64,000 bases of DNA, from positions 50,951 to 114,950 of the forward strand of contig CAINOB010000010.1 of NCBI GenBank assembly GCA_903851365.1. Direction: 5' to 3'. The stretch is from an uncultured Bacteroidota bacterium (GTDB lineage Bacteria > Bacteroidota > Bacteroidia > Bacteroidales > UBA12481). A model generated the notes under the pieces. It was not told the DNA's origin. It ran no database searches and was given only the letters and a program-made list of their open reading frames with translations. A program made the position numbers and the translations under genes. Of this stretch, positions 17,431-27,900 are shown in pieces; the stretch's first letter is position 1; every line of letters begins with the position of its first letter.

Positions 17431-20022
17431 ATGAGAGTACCAAAAACATTAGCCATTTGCATCATAACTTCAGTGTTTGCCCTACACGGCGCATCAATGG
17501 TCAACGCTCAGAATCCAGTCCGCCAAAAAATTAATTTTAATTACGGCTGGCAGTTCATCAAGATAGAAAACGACAGCCTGTCCACTCCGGGAATTAATGA
17601 ACATAAACAATTGTATGACACCACCAGGAACGATTTTGCCTCACAATTCCTGAATGAGTACATCCTCTCAAGCGGAGCTGCATCCTCGGAAATTATGAAA
17701 AAAGAAGTGGATAAAGCCATTGCGGATTTTCATAAAGAGTACCCCGACCTTAAGGACAAGCAATGGACCAGTGTGGTTCTACCTCACACAGCAGTGATCG
17801 AACCCGTTGTCAGTCAAAAACTTACATGGGAAGGCATCTGCTATTACCGCAAAACATTCAGCGTTGGAAAATATGCCGAAAAAAAGCTGACCATTGAATT
17901 TGAGGGAGCGATGCAGCAAACCGACGTTTGGTTAAATGGTCACCTGGTATTGCAGCATAAAGGCGGTTATACCCCATTTTCCATCGACCTGACCAACTTG
18001 GTGGACTACGGCAAATCGAATGAAATCATAGTACGGCTGGATAATCATGCGGATAAGAATTTCCCGATCGGCAAGGACCAGAAGAAGAATGGATTTACCT
18101 ACTGGAGCGGCCTTTATCGCAGCACAATACTCCATGTTACTAATCCTGTGCATATTACCGATGCTGTTAAAGCAGATAAAACCGGTGGTGGAGGCATTTT
18201 CTTCCGGACCCCTGAGGTGAGTAAAACCAGTGCAACAGCATTGATCAGGACAAATATCGTGAATGAGGGAAACCGCAGTTGCTGGGTCCATGTGCGGCAG
18301 GTTCTGATAGATGCATCAGGTCGCCCGGTCAGGGAAAACCTATCTGAATCTGTTGATTTGCCTGAAGATGGAAACATACATATTGACCAACATTTCGCCA
18401 TTGATAACCCATTGTTGTGGCATCCAGATCATCCCTATCTGTACAAATTAAAAACCACCGTTTTTGCCGGGGATCAAATCGTTGATGAGCTAGAGCAAAA
18501 TGTAGGGTTTCGGAAGCTTTCCTTCAGTCGGGAAGATGGCTTTAAAATCAATGGGGAACCGATGTATCTTGTTGGCACCAACCGGCATCAGGATTATCCA
18601 TATCTGGGGGTTGCATTATCGAAAAATGCCAACTACCGGGACATGAAAAAAATCAAGGATGCTGGGTATAATGCGGTCAGACTCTCCCATTATCCTCAGG
18701 ATCCTGCTGTTTATGATGCTGCCGATGAACTTGGAATAATGCTACTTGACGGCATTCCAGGCTGGCAATTCTTCAACAATAACGATATTTTCAAACAACG
18801 GGTTTACCGTGATATCCGCGACATGATCCATCGCGACAGGAACCATCCGAGCATTATTCTTTGGGAGGCGAATCTGAATGAGAGTTACCCACCCGATGAT
18901 TTCAGGATCAAATGCCACGAGCTGGTGCATCAGGATTTACCTGCCGGTGAATATTTTACGACAGGAGAAACTTATGGCGCTAAAAATACCACCTGGGATG
19001 TCGCCATGAACAACTGGTATGATCCAAAGGATTCAATTTTCAGAAATTCGGTTGAACGTGTGCAGGATATTCAGCCCCACCAGCCCGGGTTAATCAAGGA
19101 ATATTCCGACTGGGAATTCGGCGCTTGGTCGAGCACCACCCGAAGTTCACGGGCAACGGGCGAGAAAGCCATGCTGCAGGCATTGTGGAATACCCTGTGG
19201 GAACATAATGCAGATATTGGCAATTACTCACCCTATTCCATCGGCGACTTCACCTGGGCCATGTATGACAATTATATCAGCAACGATAAGAAGCTTTATG
19301 AATGGGGTACGGAAGATTATTTCAGGCTTCCCAAATTCACTGAATATTTTTTCCAAAGTCAAACCGATTACAAACCGATGGTTTTTATTGCCAACTGGTG
19401 GACTCCGAAATCTACCCGTGAAAAAGTAATTATTCTCAGCAATTGTGATAAAGTTATTCTGAAAATCAACAATAAGATTGTAGGAGAACAATCGCCCGAT
19501 AATGGCCCTGACACTTTTTACGGGGTCCCTGAAAAAGGCGGAACCCCCTTTGATGGAGGCAACTGCAAACATTTGAAGCATCCTCCGTTTACTTACCGGG
19601 ATATTGCTTTCGAACCGGGTGTACTGAAAGCTGAAGGGTATATCAAAGGGGTAAAAGTGACTGAGCAAATTGTCCGGACACCTGACATGCCGGTTGGATT
19701 AACTTTGCTGGCCGATTTCAGTGGAAAGCAGTTGGTAGCCGACGGAGCAGACGCCCTGTTTATCCATGCATCCGTCACCGACAAAAACGGGACAGTTACC
19801 TGCCTCGACAATAGCTCCGAAGTAGAATTTCAGGTCACCGGCGGTGCAAAAATCATTGGTCCATCAATCGTTAAGGCCCGAGGTGGAATTGCTTCGATCA
19901 TCGTTCAGTCGAATTCAGAAAAGCCGGGTAAGATCGAGGTAACGGCAAAAGCAGCAGGGTTAAAAGAAGCCAGGTTAATCATTAAATCTTACCCATCACC
20001 CTTACCACCGGATACCTATTAA
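17431..20022 (+). CDS. GH2 beta-galactosidase-like enzyme, exported
   Basis: 863 residues with a signal peptide (1-26, ending VNAQN). Sugar-binding jelly roll (about 110-240; LTWEGICYYRKTF, DVWLNGHLV, YWSGLYRS), an Ig-like domain (about 245-360), and the TIM barrel (about 365-680; MYLVGTNRHQDYPYLG, AVRLSHYPQDP). The acid/base is Glu484 in LWEANLNES; the nucleophile is probably Glu557 in LIKEYSDWEFG. A C-terminal region with Big_1-like features (LLADFSGKQLVADGADALF) follows. A helical insertion of roughly 50 residues (about 50-108) lies between the first strand and the jelly roll, longer than is usual in GH2. The stop codon lies 41 bases inside the convergent M14 gene. Confidence 0.9.
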   Translation: MRVPKTLAICIITSVFALHGASMVNAQNPVRQKINFNYGWQFIKIENDSLSTPGINEHKQLYDTTRNDFASQFLNEYILSSGAASSEIMKKEVDKAIADFHKEYPDLKDKQWTSVVLPHTAVIEPVVSQKLTWEGICYYRKTFSVGKYAEKKLTIEFEGAMQQTDVWLNGHLVLQHKGGYTPFSIDLTNLVDYGKSNEIIVRLDNHADKNFPIGKDQKKNGFTYWSGLYRSTILHVTNPVHITDAVKADKTGGGGIFFRTPEVSKTSATALIRTNIVNEGNRSCWVHVRQVLIDASGRPVRENLSESVDLPEDGNIHIDQHFAIDNPLLWHPDHPYLYKLKTTVFAGDQIVDELEQNVGFRKLSFSREDGFKINGEPMYLVGTNRHQDYPYLGVALSKNANYRDMKKIKDAGYNAVRLSHYPQDPAVYDAADELGIMLLDGIPGWQFFNNNDIFKQRVYRDIRDMIHRDRNHPSIILWEANLNESYPPDDFRIKCHELVHQDLPAGEYFTTGETYGAKNTTWDVAMNNWYDPKDSIFRNSVERVQDIQPHQPGLIKEYSDWEFGAWSSTTRSSRATGEKAMLQALWNTLWEHNADIGNYSPYSIGDFTWAMYDNYISNDKKLYEWGTEDYFRLPKFTEYFFQSQTDYKPMVFIANWWTPKSTREKVIILSNCDKVILKINNKIVGEQSPDNGPDTFYGVPEKGGTPFDGGNCKHLKHPPFTYRDIAFEPGVLKAEGYIKGVKVTEQIVRTPDMPVGLTLLADFSGKQLVADGADALFIHASVTDKNGTVTCLDNSSEVEFQVTGGAKIIGPSIVKARGGIASIIVQSNSEKPGKIEVTAKAAGLKEARLIIKSYPSPLPPDTY

Positions 20023-21754
20023 CCCATTTGTTTGCCAGGCCGCAGCGAGTGTAAACAAAATACATTTGAGCAGTCCGGTCCTTCGCCATCTGCGGATTTG
20101 CCCGGATGGCCTCGTCAAGCATCTTCCGGCTGGCAGGTGTTTCATTCAGATATTTTGCGATTTTATCCTCCAGCACAGGATGGGATGAAAACCATTCACG
20201 GTCTTCCAGGCAAGGGTCGAAAAAGTTCCAGCGAAAATAGGAATCCGGACCTTCAGGTTCGAGTTGATTTACGATGAAATAGTTTGACTCCTGATTTACC
20301 GGAACCAGATATTCGCCCGCATAATACGGGATCGACTGGATTTCTTTCCTGGTTTTAAACTGATTATGGAAAAGGTGTCCATTCTCGTGTTCTTTACCCC
20401 AAACAAGGCTGTCAATATAATAGACTTCAACTGTTAGAACGGTATCTTTTGGGAGTCTTTTCATCTGAACCCCATTCATTTTCATCTTTTGAATCACCTC
20501 GCCCCATGCCTGTGGAATCAGGTAATATATGGGAGCGGTTACTGTTTGCGTAGGCTTGAAATTATCGTAAACCGGAACATTTTCAACGGTAAATGGCTGC
20601 TTATAATCATAAACCTCACGATCCTCACCGGTGAGAGGACTCTTGTCGTGACCCATTCGATACCCTTTGAATTCAACGGTCCTGAAATGCGTGCTATCTA
20701 TCTCATATTTTAAGGCGTACACCTTTTGCGATTTCACCTTTTCCTTCGATTCCGCCCTCACCTGACCAATACGGGTGCTATTTTCGCCGGTAAATTCAAC
20801 GAGTTTAAGAATAAAATTATAGATCGATTTGACACGATCCGGGTAGGGTTTGTAGCAATGGTTTTCAATCATTTGAGGAAGGGAATGAAATAGCAGAGCA
20901 TATCCTGTTGAATACCTGGGAGTTTGTACGTAATTAGCAATGCCCTTCTCAGGTTTGGCAACATCCCATTCTGCGTAGGGTATCATTTCATAAGGAGTGG
21001 TGCGCATTTTTGCATACATGGCAGGAATCATCGTATCAGCGAAAAAATTCCCGACTGGCTCAGGCATACTGTTATGCTGTGCAGGAAGATAGGTGATCAC
21101 GTACTGATGATCGGAACCATTGGTGGTATGCGTATCCAGAAAAACATCAGGATCCCAGCGGATAAAGGTTTTAACAAAGGAGCGGGCATTTTCGGTTTCC
21201 AGCTTTACAAAATCACGGTTGAGATCGAGGTTCCTGGAATTGCCCCTGTAACCCGGATTTTCGGGCCCGGTCTGGTTGGTTCGATGCCAGCGGTTCTGGT
21301 AAAGAAACCCATCGACATTATATACCGGGATGATACAAATGACTGTATTCTCCAGGTATTTGCGCATGCCATGAAGATTCCGCAAAATATCGTCGGCTGC
21401 CAACATGCTACCTTCAATCCCTTCGGGTTCGCCAGGATGTATCCCATTATTTATCATAACGATACGTTTACCCGATTTGTGGATCATCTCGGGATCGAAT
21501 TGCTGGTCGGCGCTTATCACGAATAAATGAAGGGGTTTGCCGCAATCGGTAAGACCGCATTCAATCAGTTTTGCTTCCGGCCATGCTTTATCGAGTTTTC
21601 GGTAATTAGCGATTACCTCATCGTATGTTGAGCTCAGGTTTTGCTCGTAATTCAGGTGTAGAAGCGCTTGGGTCTCGGGCCTGATATTGCCTGTTTTCGA
21701 ACATCCGGCTCCGATGATCGAAAGCAGGGTCAAAAGGAAAAGGGAATATTTCAT
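19982..21754 (-). CDS. M14 zinc carboxypeptidase-like lipoprotein
   Basis: 590 residues from the ATG at 21754, chosen because MKYSLFLLTLLSIIGAGC is a lipoprotein leader with Cys18; an upstream in-frame ATG would overlap the preceding gene and lacks a leader. The zinc site is complete: His106 and Glu109 in NNGIHPGEPEG, and His209 in FLDTHTTNGSDH; LDLNRDFVK matches the substrate-binding Asn-Arg pair. M14 enzymes remove C-terminal residues from peptides. The long C-terminal half (about 340-590) is a separate beta-rich region also found in Bacteroidota relatives. It lies 33 bases after the C1 peptidase gene on the same strand, so both may act together in peptide degradation in the periplasm. Confidence 0.88.
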   Translation of the reverse strand: MKYSLFLLTLLSIIGAGCSKTGNIRPETQALLHLNYEQNLSSTYDEVIANYRKLDKAWPEAKLIECGLTDCGKPLHLFVISADQQFDPEMIHKSGKRIVMINNGIHPGEPEGIEGSMLAADDILRNLHGMRKYLENTVICIIPVYNVDGFLYQNRWHRTNQTGPENPGYRGNSRNLDLNRDFVKLETENARSFVKTFIRWDPDVFLDTHTTNGSDHQYVITYLPAQHNSMPEPVGNFFADTMIPAMYAKMRTTPYEMIPYAEWDVAKPEKGIANYVQTPRYSTGYALLFHSLPQMIENHCYKPYPDRVKSIYNFILKLVEFTGENSTRIGQVRAESKEKVKSQKVYALKYEIDSTHFRTVEFKGYRMGHDKSPLTGEDREVYDYKQPFTVENVPVYDNFKPTQTVTAPIYYLIPQAWGEVIQKMKMNGVQMKRLPKDTVLTVEVYYIDSLVWGKEHENGHLFHNQFKTRKEIQSIPYYAGEYLVPVNQESNYFIVNQLEPEGPDSYFRWNFFDPCLEDREWFSSHPVLEDKIAKYLNETPASRKMLDEAIRANPQMAKDRTAQMYFVYTRCGLANKWVNRYPVVRVMGKI

Positions 21755-21786
21755 ATAACAGAAATTATTTTTTTTGTGTCTGAGCA

Positions 21787-22614
21787 TCAAGGAGCAAGGA
21801 CCTCTTTTTGCCTGACAAATTTCCCAACTCTGACTGATACCCCATCGTTAGCATATTTACTCAGATACTCGTAAGGCATCTTTCCGTAACCGCCATCGCC
21901 ATAATTGATCCCATGGGAATTCCTGAAGAGAAACCATCCACCGCCGGGAATTTTTGGATCATCCTGATATCCCACCATGATAATGCTGTGTCCATCGAAA
22001 ACACCTTCACGTGGCGGAATGGTCATGATACCGTCAACGATTTTCCGGTACTCTCCTTCATTCCTGGGCCACTGGAATCCAATCGCTACCGGATGCCCGG
22101 CTCTGATCTGTGACTTAACCTGGAGAATCTGGTCATCGGTCATCCCAGTTTTCGGATCCCATTGTTTGATCCAGACAATCCCAGTTTGCCGGCGTTTTTT
22201 TCCATCCTTTATTGCTGCTGCTGATGGTGCCACTTTTTTTGTATAATTTCTGGAATAATAGGGGAAGAGGGAATCTTCGCATATTCCATATTTCAGGAGA
22301 CCTTTCAAAGCATCCGAAAAGAAGGAACCATCTTCCGTTTCGCCGGTCACCTGGTTCGAGGCCCAGTTAAGATACTCGACTGATAGAGGTACCCTCTGGT
22401 CAAGCAAATGAGCATACTCGAACTCCATCAGACCGACAATGGCAAACACGGAGCAGGTGCCTCTCCCGGCCTGATCCCGGATGGTCATCCCGTATTTATC
22501 AAATAGTGGTCGCAAGTTATATTCCTGTGCAATAAGATTACTGCTATTGGAAAGCAGTAATGCAGATATCAGGCCCAGCATGAACAAAATGGCACTCGGG
22601 GAATTTCTTTTCAT
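21787..22614 (-). CDS. C1 papain-family cysteine peptidase, exported
   Basis: 275 residues with a signal peptide (to about 30, ending LIAQE). The papain set is visible: oxyanion-hole/active Cys54 in RDQAGRGTCSVFAI, His209 in FDGHSIIMVGY, and Asn232 in LFRNSHG. There is no propeptide, so the enzyme may be unregulated by processing or may be a bleomycin-hydrolase-like short form. It is the first gene of a probable two-gene unit with the M14 peptidase. Confidence 0.88.
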   Translation of the reverse strand: MKRNSPSAILFMLGLISALLLSNSSNLIAQEYNLRPLFDKYGMTIRDQAGRGTCSVFAIVGLMEFEYAHLLDQRVPLSVEYLNWASNQVTGETEDGSFFSDALKGLLKYGICEDSLFPYYSRNYTKKVAPSAAAIKDGKKRRQTGIVWIKQWDPKTGMTDDQILQVKSQIRAGHPVAIGFQWPRNEGEYRKIVDGIMTIPPREGVFDGHSIIMVGYQDDPKIPGGGWFLFRNSHGINYGDGGYGKMPYEYLSKYANDGVSVRVGKFVRQKEVLAP

Positions 22615-22729
22615 TCGTAATTAAAGCTCTGGGTTAATCAAGACGAAAATACATATTTATTAACGTCCGAAGTTCTATATTAGTTTTTCGAAAAGAAACG
22701 ACAAATTACACATCCTAAAATTTGCATGT

Positions 22730-23119
22730 ATGGAAATCATTGAACCCAAAAAAAGGCATGGCTCCGTAACAGCATGGTTGATTCTTGTGATCATTTCGAA
22801 TGCATATAACGGAATTAAATATATCCTATTCAGTGATAAGGCATTGGTTGATCTGGGTCTGGATGTATCCAAAGGATTAATAATAATTCAGGGTTTGCTG
22901 AGCCTGACCATGGTATATTTTGCCTTTATGGTTTTTCGTTGGAAAAAATGGGGTTTCTGGGGGATGATTGGTATAACTGTTGCCGAATCAATAATTAGTA
23001 TCAGTATGGGCTTGGGCACAATCCTGTCAATCGCAGTTGGCATTGGCATCATTGGCATACTTTATGGGATGCTTCAAATCAAGAAAGAGGAAGTTTCGGC
23101 GTGGGATAACCTTGAATAA
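22730..23119 (+). CDS. small integral membrane protein, unknown function
   Basis: 129 residues with about four transmembrane segments: AWLILVIISNAYNGIKYIL, GLIIIQGLLSLTMVYFAFMV, WGMIGITVAESIISISMG, and ILSIAVGIGIIGILYG. The short loop RWKKWGFWG between helices 2 and 3 is a feature often seen in small DUF membrane proteins of this phylum. I cannot name a family. It precedes the FISUMP lipoprotein gene by 57 bases on the same strand. Confidence 0.65.
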   Translation: MEIIEPKKRHGSVTAWLILVIISNAYNGIKYILFSDKALVDLGLDVSKGLIIIQGLLSLTMVYFAFMVFRWKKWGFWGMIGITVAESIISISMGLGTILSIAVGIGIIGILYGMLQIKKEEVSAWDNLE

Positions 23120-23176
23120 AAAATCTTCCTTAACTTTTGTGGATCAAAAGGGAGTTATTTTCTTAAATCATACGCC

Positions 23177-24904
23177 ATGAAACAGAGAAAGTGGATTATG
23201 GTTACGTTCCTGATGGTTATTACTGCCTGCTCAAAATATGGCGATTACGGCACCAAAACCTGGACAAAGGAAGAGCAAGCCTACTATAATAAAGTGATCA
23301 CTTTGCAGGATTCCGCAGACAGTAAATACACAATCTGGTCGAAGACTATGGATTCTGTTGAGGCCATTAAAAAGCTTAAGCAGTATTTTCTCGCAGACAC
23401 TTCGGTAACTTCTGCTACTATTGGAAGCCAGGGAATTGCAGTCCAATATTCCAATGGCATGCGCGGAGGGATTTTTCTGGATTCCCCTGACAATCGCTCC
23501 GGTGAATCACTGGGATCAAACTCTCAAGTTAAATCTGCTGAATCCTCATTAACCCTGAAATCGCTGGTCAACAAAAAAAAGACGATTATTCTGGATCCAG
23601 GATACTGGCAATGGACATCCTGCTCCGATTTATTGGAAAAGGGATATAAAAACTGGCTGCCAAAAGCCGGATTTTCCCTGCCAACGAGGTATATTAATCA
23701 CGATGCAGTGGTTGATCGTTATACCGAACTCGCAAATTATGGGTTTATTCAATTCGATGCCCATGGATTAGCCTGGCCGAGAAAAGACAGCATATCTGAA
23801 GTTTATACAATGACAGGTGAGCTGGCAAATCTCGTTACATCTGCTAAATACTGGCAGGACATATACCATGGCGATATTCTGATCAATAAAACCAAGGACA
23901 TTGATGGGGTGAGGAAAAACACCTACTGGATATCCCCGAATTTTGTTAGTTCACACAATGATTTCAGTAAGGATACGGTTCTCTTCATTGGCGGATTCTG
24001 CTTCAGCTTTTTAGGGGATTGGTCGCAGCTTTATAATAAATTCGCCGCCGGTGCCTATTTCGGGTATGACTGGATCGTACGCACAAACAAACATCAGATC
24101 TGGGCTCTTTCCCTGATGGATAGTTTATGTGACACTTTGACAAAACCTCCGTACAATCCTTCAAAATGGATCAAAGGAACAAACCCGGCGAAATCCTATT
24201 ATAATGAAACGGACAGGATCTGGGTAAATATTCTCTATGCCGGTGATCCGTCGCTGTCATTATGGAATGTCAAAGATGAAAGCGGAACCTTCACCTATGA
24301 CGGACGCAGCTATAAGTATAAAACGATAGGCACCCAGATCTGGATGACGGAAAATCTGGCCTACCTTCCTGCGGTAAGCCCGGCTCTCAATACTTTTTCA
24401 ACTACCTTGCCCAACTATTTTGTGTATAACTACTCAGGTACCGATATCAATGCGGCAAAGGCTACCACCAACTATAAGACTTACGGAGTTCTGTATAACT
24501 GGGCAGCTGCCAAAATCGTCTGTCCATCGGGATGGCATTTACCCTCTGACGAAGAATGGAAAATCCTGGAAATGAGCCAGGGTATGAGTGAGGCAGAGGC
24601 CAATGGTAAAGATTCGAGAGAATCAGGAAAGGTCGGGCTAAAGCTCATGGAAAAGGGAACCACCCATTGGGATAATCCGAATTCAGGGGCAACCAATAGC
24701 AGCGGCTTCACGGCACTTCCGGGAGGCGACTGCTGGTTTTTCTGGGGATTCGATAATCTGGCTCATAATGCTTATTTCTGGTCAGCATCCGAAGACGACT
24801 CCCTGCATGCGTGGAACCGGTATCTTTATGAAAGTTACGATGGGGTGCACCGTTACAATGACTCAAAGGGCTTCGGCTTCTCGGTCCGATGCGTGAAAAA
24901 TTGA
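23177..24904 (+). CDS. lipoprotein with a possible clan-CD protease-like region and a C-terminal FISUMP domain
   Basis: 575 residues; lipobox VITAC (Cys18). The C-terminal third (about 370-575) is a FISUMP domain (PF09603): FTYDGRSYKYKTIGTQIWMTEN, LYNWAAAKIVCPSGWHLPSDEEW, ending GFSVRCVKN. The middle region (about 130-345) is different: a hydrophobic strand then IQFDAHG (His196), and VLFIGGFCFSFLGDW (Cys275), followed by LYAGDPSLSLW. His after a strand and Cys after a second strand is the dyad arrangement of clan CD peptidases (caspase, gingipain, clostripain), and A-G-D-P-S-L resembles the end of C25 catalytic domains. This is inferred from pattern only. No sorting tail is seen, so surface display would be through the lipid anchor. 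Confidence 0.75.
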   Translation: MKQRKWIMVTFLMVITACSKYGDYGTKTWTKEEQAYYNKVITLQDSADSKYTIWSKTMDSVEAIKKLKQYFLADTSVTSATIGSQGIAVQYSNGMRGGIFLDSPDNRSGESLGSNSQVKSAESSLTLKSLVNKKKTIILDPGYWQWTSCSDLLEKGYKNWLPKAGFSLPTRYINHDAVVDRYTELANYGFIQFDAHGLAWPRKDSISEVYTMTGELANLVTSAKYWQDIYHGDILINKTKDIDGVRKNTYWISPNFVSSHNDFSKDTVLFIGGFCFSFLGDWSQLYNKFAAGAYFGYDWIVRTNKHQIWALSLMDSLCDTLTKPPYNPSKWIKGTNPAKSYYNETDRIWVNILYAGDPSLSLWNVKDESGTFTYDGRSYKYKTIGTQIWMTENLAYLPAVSPALNTFSTTLPNYFVYNYSGTDINAAKATTNYKTYGVLYNWAAAKIVCPSGWHLPSDEEWKILEMSQGMSEAEANGKDSRESGKVGLKLMEKGTTHWDNPNSGATNSSGFTALPGGDCWFFWGFDNLAHNAYFWSASEDDSLHAWNRYLYESYDGVHRYNDSKGFGFSVRCVKN

Positions 24905-24920
24905 AAATGACCAAATCCAA

Positions 24921-27900
24921 CTAAATAATCTGCCCGCCCTGTGTTCCACCGCCCGGACCAAGTTCGATTATTCTGGAAGCGGCTTGCATCAAACGGGTTT
25001 CATGGGTTACGCAGAGCAAGGTATTTCCGGCGTCAAGAAGTTCGTTCAACAATTTGAGCAGTTTTTCAACATCCTTAGGATGCAATCCGCCCGTAGGTTC
25101 ATCGAGGAGAAAAAGGATGTTGCCTCCGGATATTCCAGAGAGTCCCGAAACCAGTTTCATCCGTTGTAATTCACCTGTGGAGAGTGTTTGCAATGAGCGT
25201 CCACAAGCCAGATGCCCCAATCCGGCTTTTTCTGTCAGTTCAAGAATGTGCTTTCCGTCTTGTTTGGATTTTCCCTGGACCTGCTCCTCGAAAAATCGTG
25301 ATAATTTATCAAAAGGAATCTGGAGCGCATCATAAATCGTTTTTCCATCAATCAATATTTCAAGCACTTCATCCCGGAAACCAGTGCCACCGCAACGTTC
25401 GCAGGGAGAAATGATATCGCTGAAAAAGTCCATGCTAACCTGATTATGTCCCGTACCCTTACATTCCGGGCACCCCCCCCCATGCGAACCCGGGTAAAGC
25501 TTGTAAATGATTTCAGATAATCCAAGCATGCTGCCGGCTGTTGCAGTATGCCCTTTTCCCGGAACCGGCTGTTCAATATAAATCAGGTCATTAAAATTTT
25601 CAAAGCCTGAAATGGTGTCACAATCCATTGCCCTTCCTGTGGAATAACTCCCGAAAATCACCTTATCAAGCAAGCTGGTTTTACCGCTTCCGCTCACACC
25701 CGTTATCACCGTCATGATACCCCTCGAAATTTCAACATCGATATTCTTGAGGTTATTCGCGTTCGCCCCATTTATCTTTAATCCCACACCGTCTTCCGTC
25801 CTCCGTCTTCCGTCTCCCGGTCTTTTGTCTTCCGTCTCTTCGTCTTCTGTCCTTCCTCTTCTGTCTGCCGTCTTCCCTGAATAAACCACCTCACCACCCA
25901 AACTACCGGCACCAGGTCCGAGTTCAATCAGATAGTCTGATTTTTCGATCAGCATAGGCGAATGGTCAACCATAATAATAGTGTTCCCATGCTGATTCAA
26001 ATTTATTATCAGGTCCATAATTCGCCGGGTATCCCTGGGATGCAACCCGAAGGAGGGTTCGTCGAGAATATAGGCCACCCCGGTCAGAGGCGCCCTGACA
26101 AGTCCTGCCAACTGCAATCGCTGGAACTCACCGCCGGAAAGTGTTCCAACAATCCTGTCGGTTGAAATATATCCCAATCCTGCTTTTTGCAATGCTTCAA
26201 TGCGTCCGATGATATTTTCCTGAAAAGCCAGTGCTACCTTCTTTCCCAGCTCATCAAGGAACACACTTGCGAAAAAATCCGTGAACCAGATCATGGCTTC
26301 ATCTGCTGACAAGGCGGTTACCTGCCCAATATGAAGTTCACCGATTTTAAATCGGAGCAGATCCGGTTTCAGACGAAAACCATGACAATGGCTGCATTCC
26401 GTGTTCTTCATTAAATCCAGCATAGCTTCACCCCTGGAATCAGCATGTTTGCGTATATATTCCGTTTCGACCAAATTTAAAAATCCGGGCCAGGCAGTTT
26501 TAAGCTGATGTAATCCTTCATGTGCACCACGCTTGTATTTCCATTCCACATTGAAAACTTCGGACCCGCAGCCAAACAAGGCGATTTCGCGGGCATATTG
26601 ATCCAGATCCCGGTAAGGAATTGAAAAATCGATATCATTCACTGCACCGGCAGTAATTAATGCGGCTACATATTGTCCGAAAGGATCACCATAAAAACGG
26701 CCGGTCTTACTGCCATCCAATGCACCCGCAATAAGTGGCTTATCAGGATACGTCACGAGCCTCTCCGGGTCGCATTGGATAAGTGTGCCTAACCCTTTGC
26801 AAACAGGGCAGGCGCCATCCTCACTGTTAAACGAAAAAAGTGTCGACAAAGGCCTTATATCGTCAGACTCTGATTTCGAAAGCCTGCTATACAGTAACCG
26901 ATAGAGGTCGTAAAGCCCGGAATAGGTTGCAATGGTGGAACGCGGATTTTTGACCGGATTCTTTTTCTGCAAAGAAATGGAAGGCACCAGGCCATGGCTT
27001 TCCTTTAAAACCGGAGTCCCGGCTTTAGCTGCAAATTGCCTGTTATAGGAAGATATCCCTTCGAGAAACCTCCGCTGGCTTTCGGCATAAAGGGTTCCAT
27101 AAACCAACGATGATTTCCCACTACCCGAGACTCCGGTAACGGCGGTAATTGCATCCACCGGAAAGGCTATATCGATATTTTTCAGATTGTTGGTTTCAAT
27201 CCCATTCAGGATTATTGGCGCATCAATAATTGATTTGCTGCATGGAAGATTTATAGTTCCGGAGGCTGAAGCAATCCTTGACAAATACTTCCTTATTTCC
27301 GATGCTGTAATGGATTCAGGATGTTGGATCAAATCATTTACATAACCTTCTGCAACAAGATTCCCTCCTTCACCAGCGCTTCCCGGACCCAGATCGACCA
27401 CCCAGTCTGCCTGCCGGATAAATGCCGGATCATGCTCGATACAAAGAAGGGTATGTCCTTTGGCAATCAATTTTTTCAAAGCTTTCAGCAGGATCCCCAC
27501 ATCGGCCATGTGTAATCCTGAGGTTGGTTCATCCAGAATATAGAGCGTTTGACCGGAGGTGGAACGGGACAATTCAGTGGCAAGTTTAACACGCTGCGCC
27601 TCACCGCCGGACAAGGTGGTGGAAGGCTGTCCAAGCTTTAGATAACCGAGACCAAGATCAGCAAGGATTTCTGTAATCGCAGTTATTTTTTTTTGATCTG
27701 CAAAAAAGAGATTTGCCTCATCAACAGTTAATTCCAGGATATTGAAAATATTCAGCCCATGATATTTAATATCAAGCGTTTCATCAGTAAATCGTTTGCC
27801 CTCGCACACCTCACAAACCACTTCAACATGACCGAGAAAATGCATTCCGATTTGCTGAACACCTGCCCCACCGCAACTTTCACAGCGCCCGCCTTTCACC

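Noticed and set aside
25791..25876. CRISPR array or intergenic satellite.
   Set aside because: Units are 7 bases without spacers and lie inside an open reading frame.
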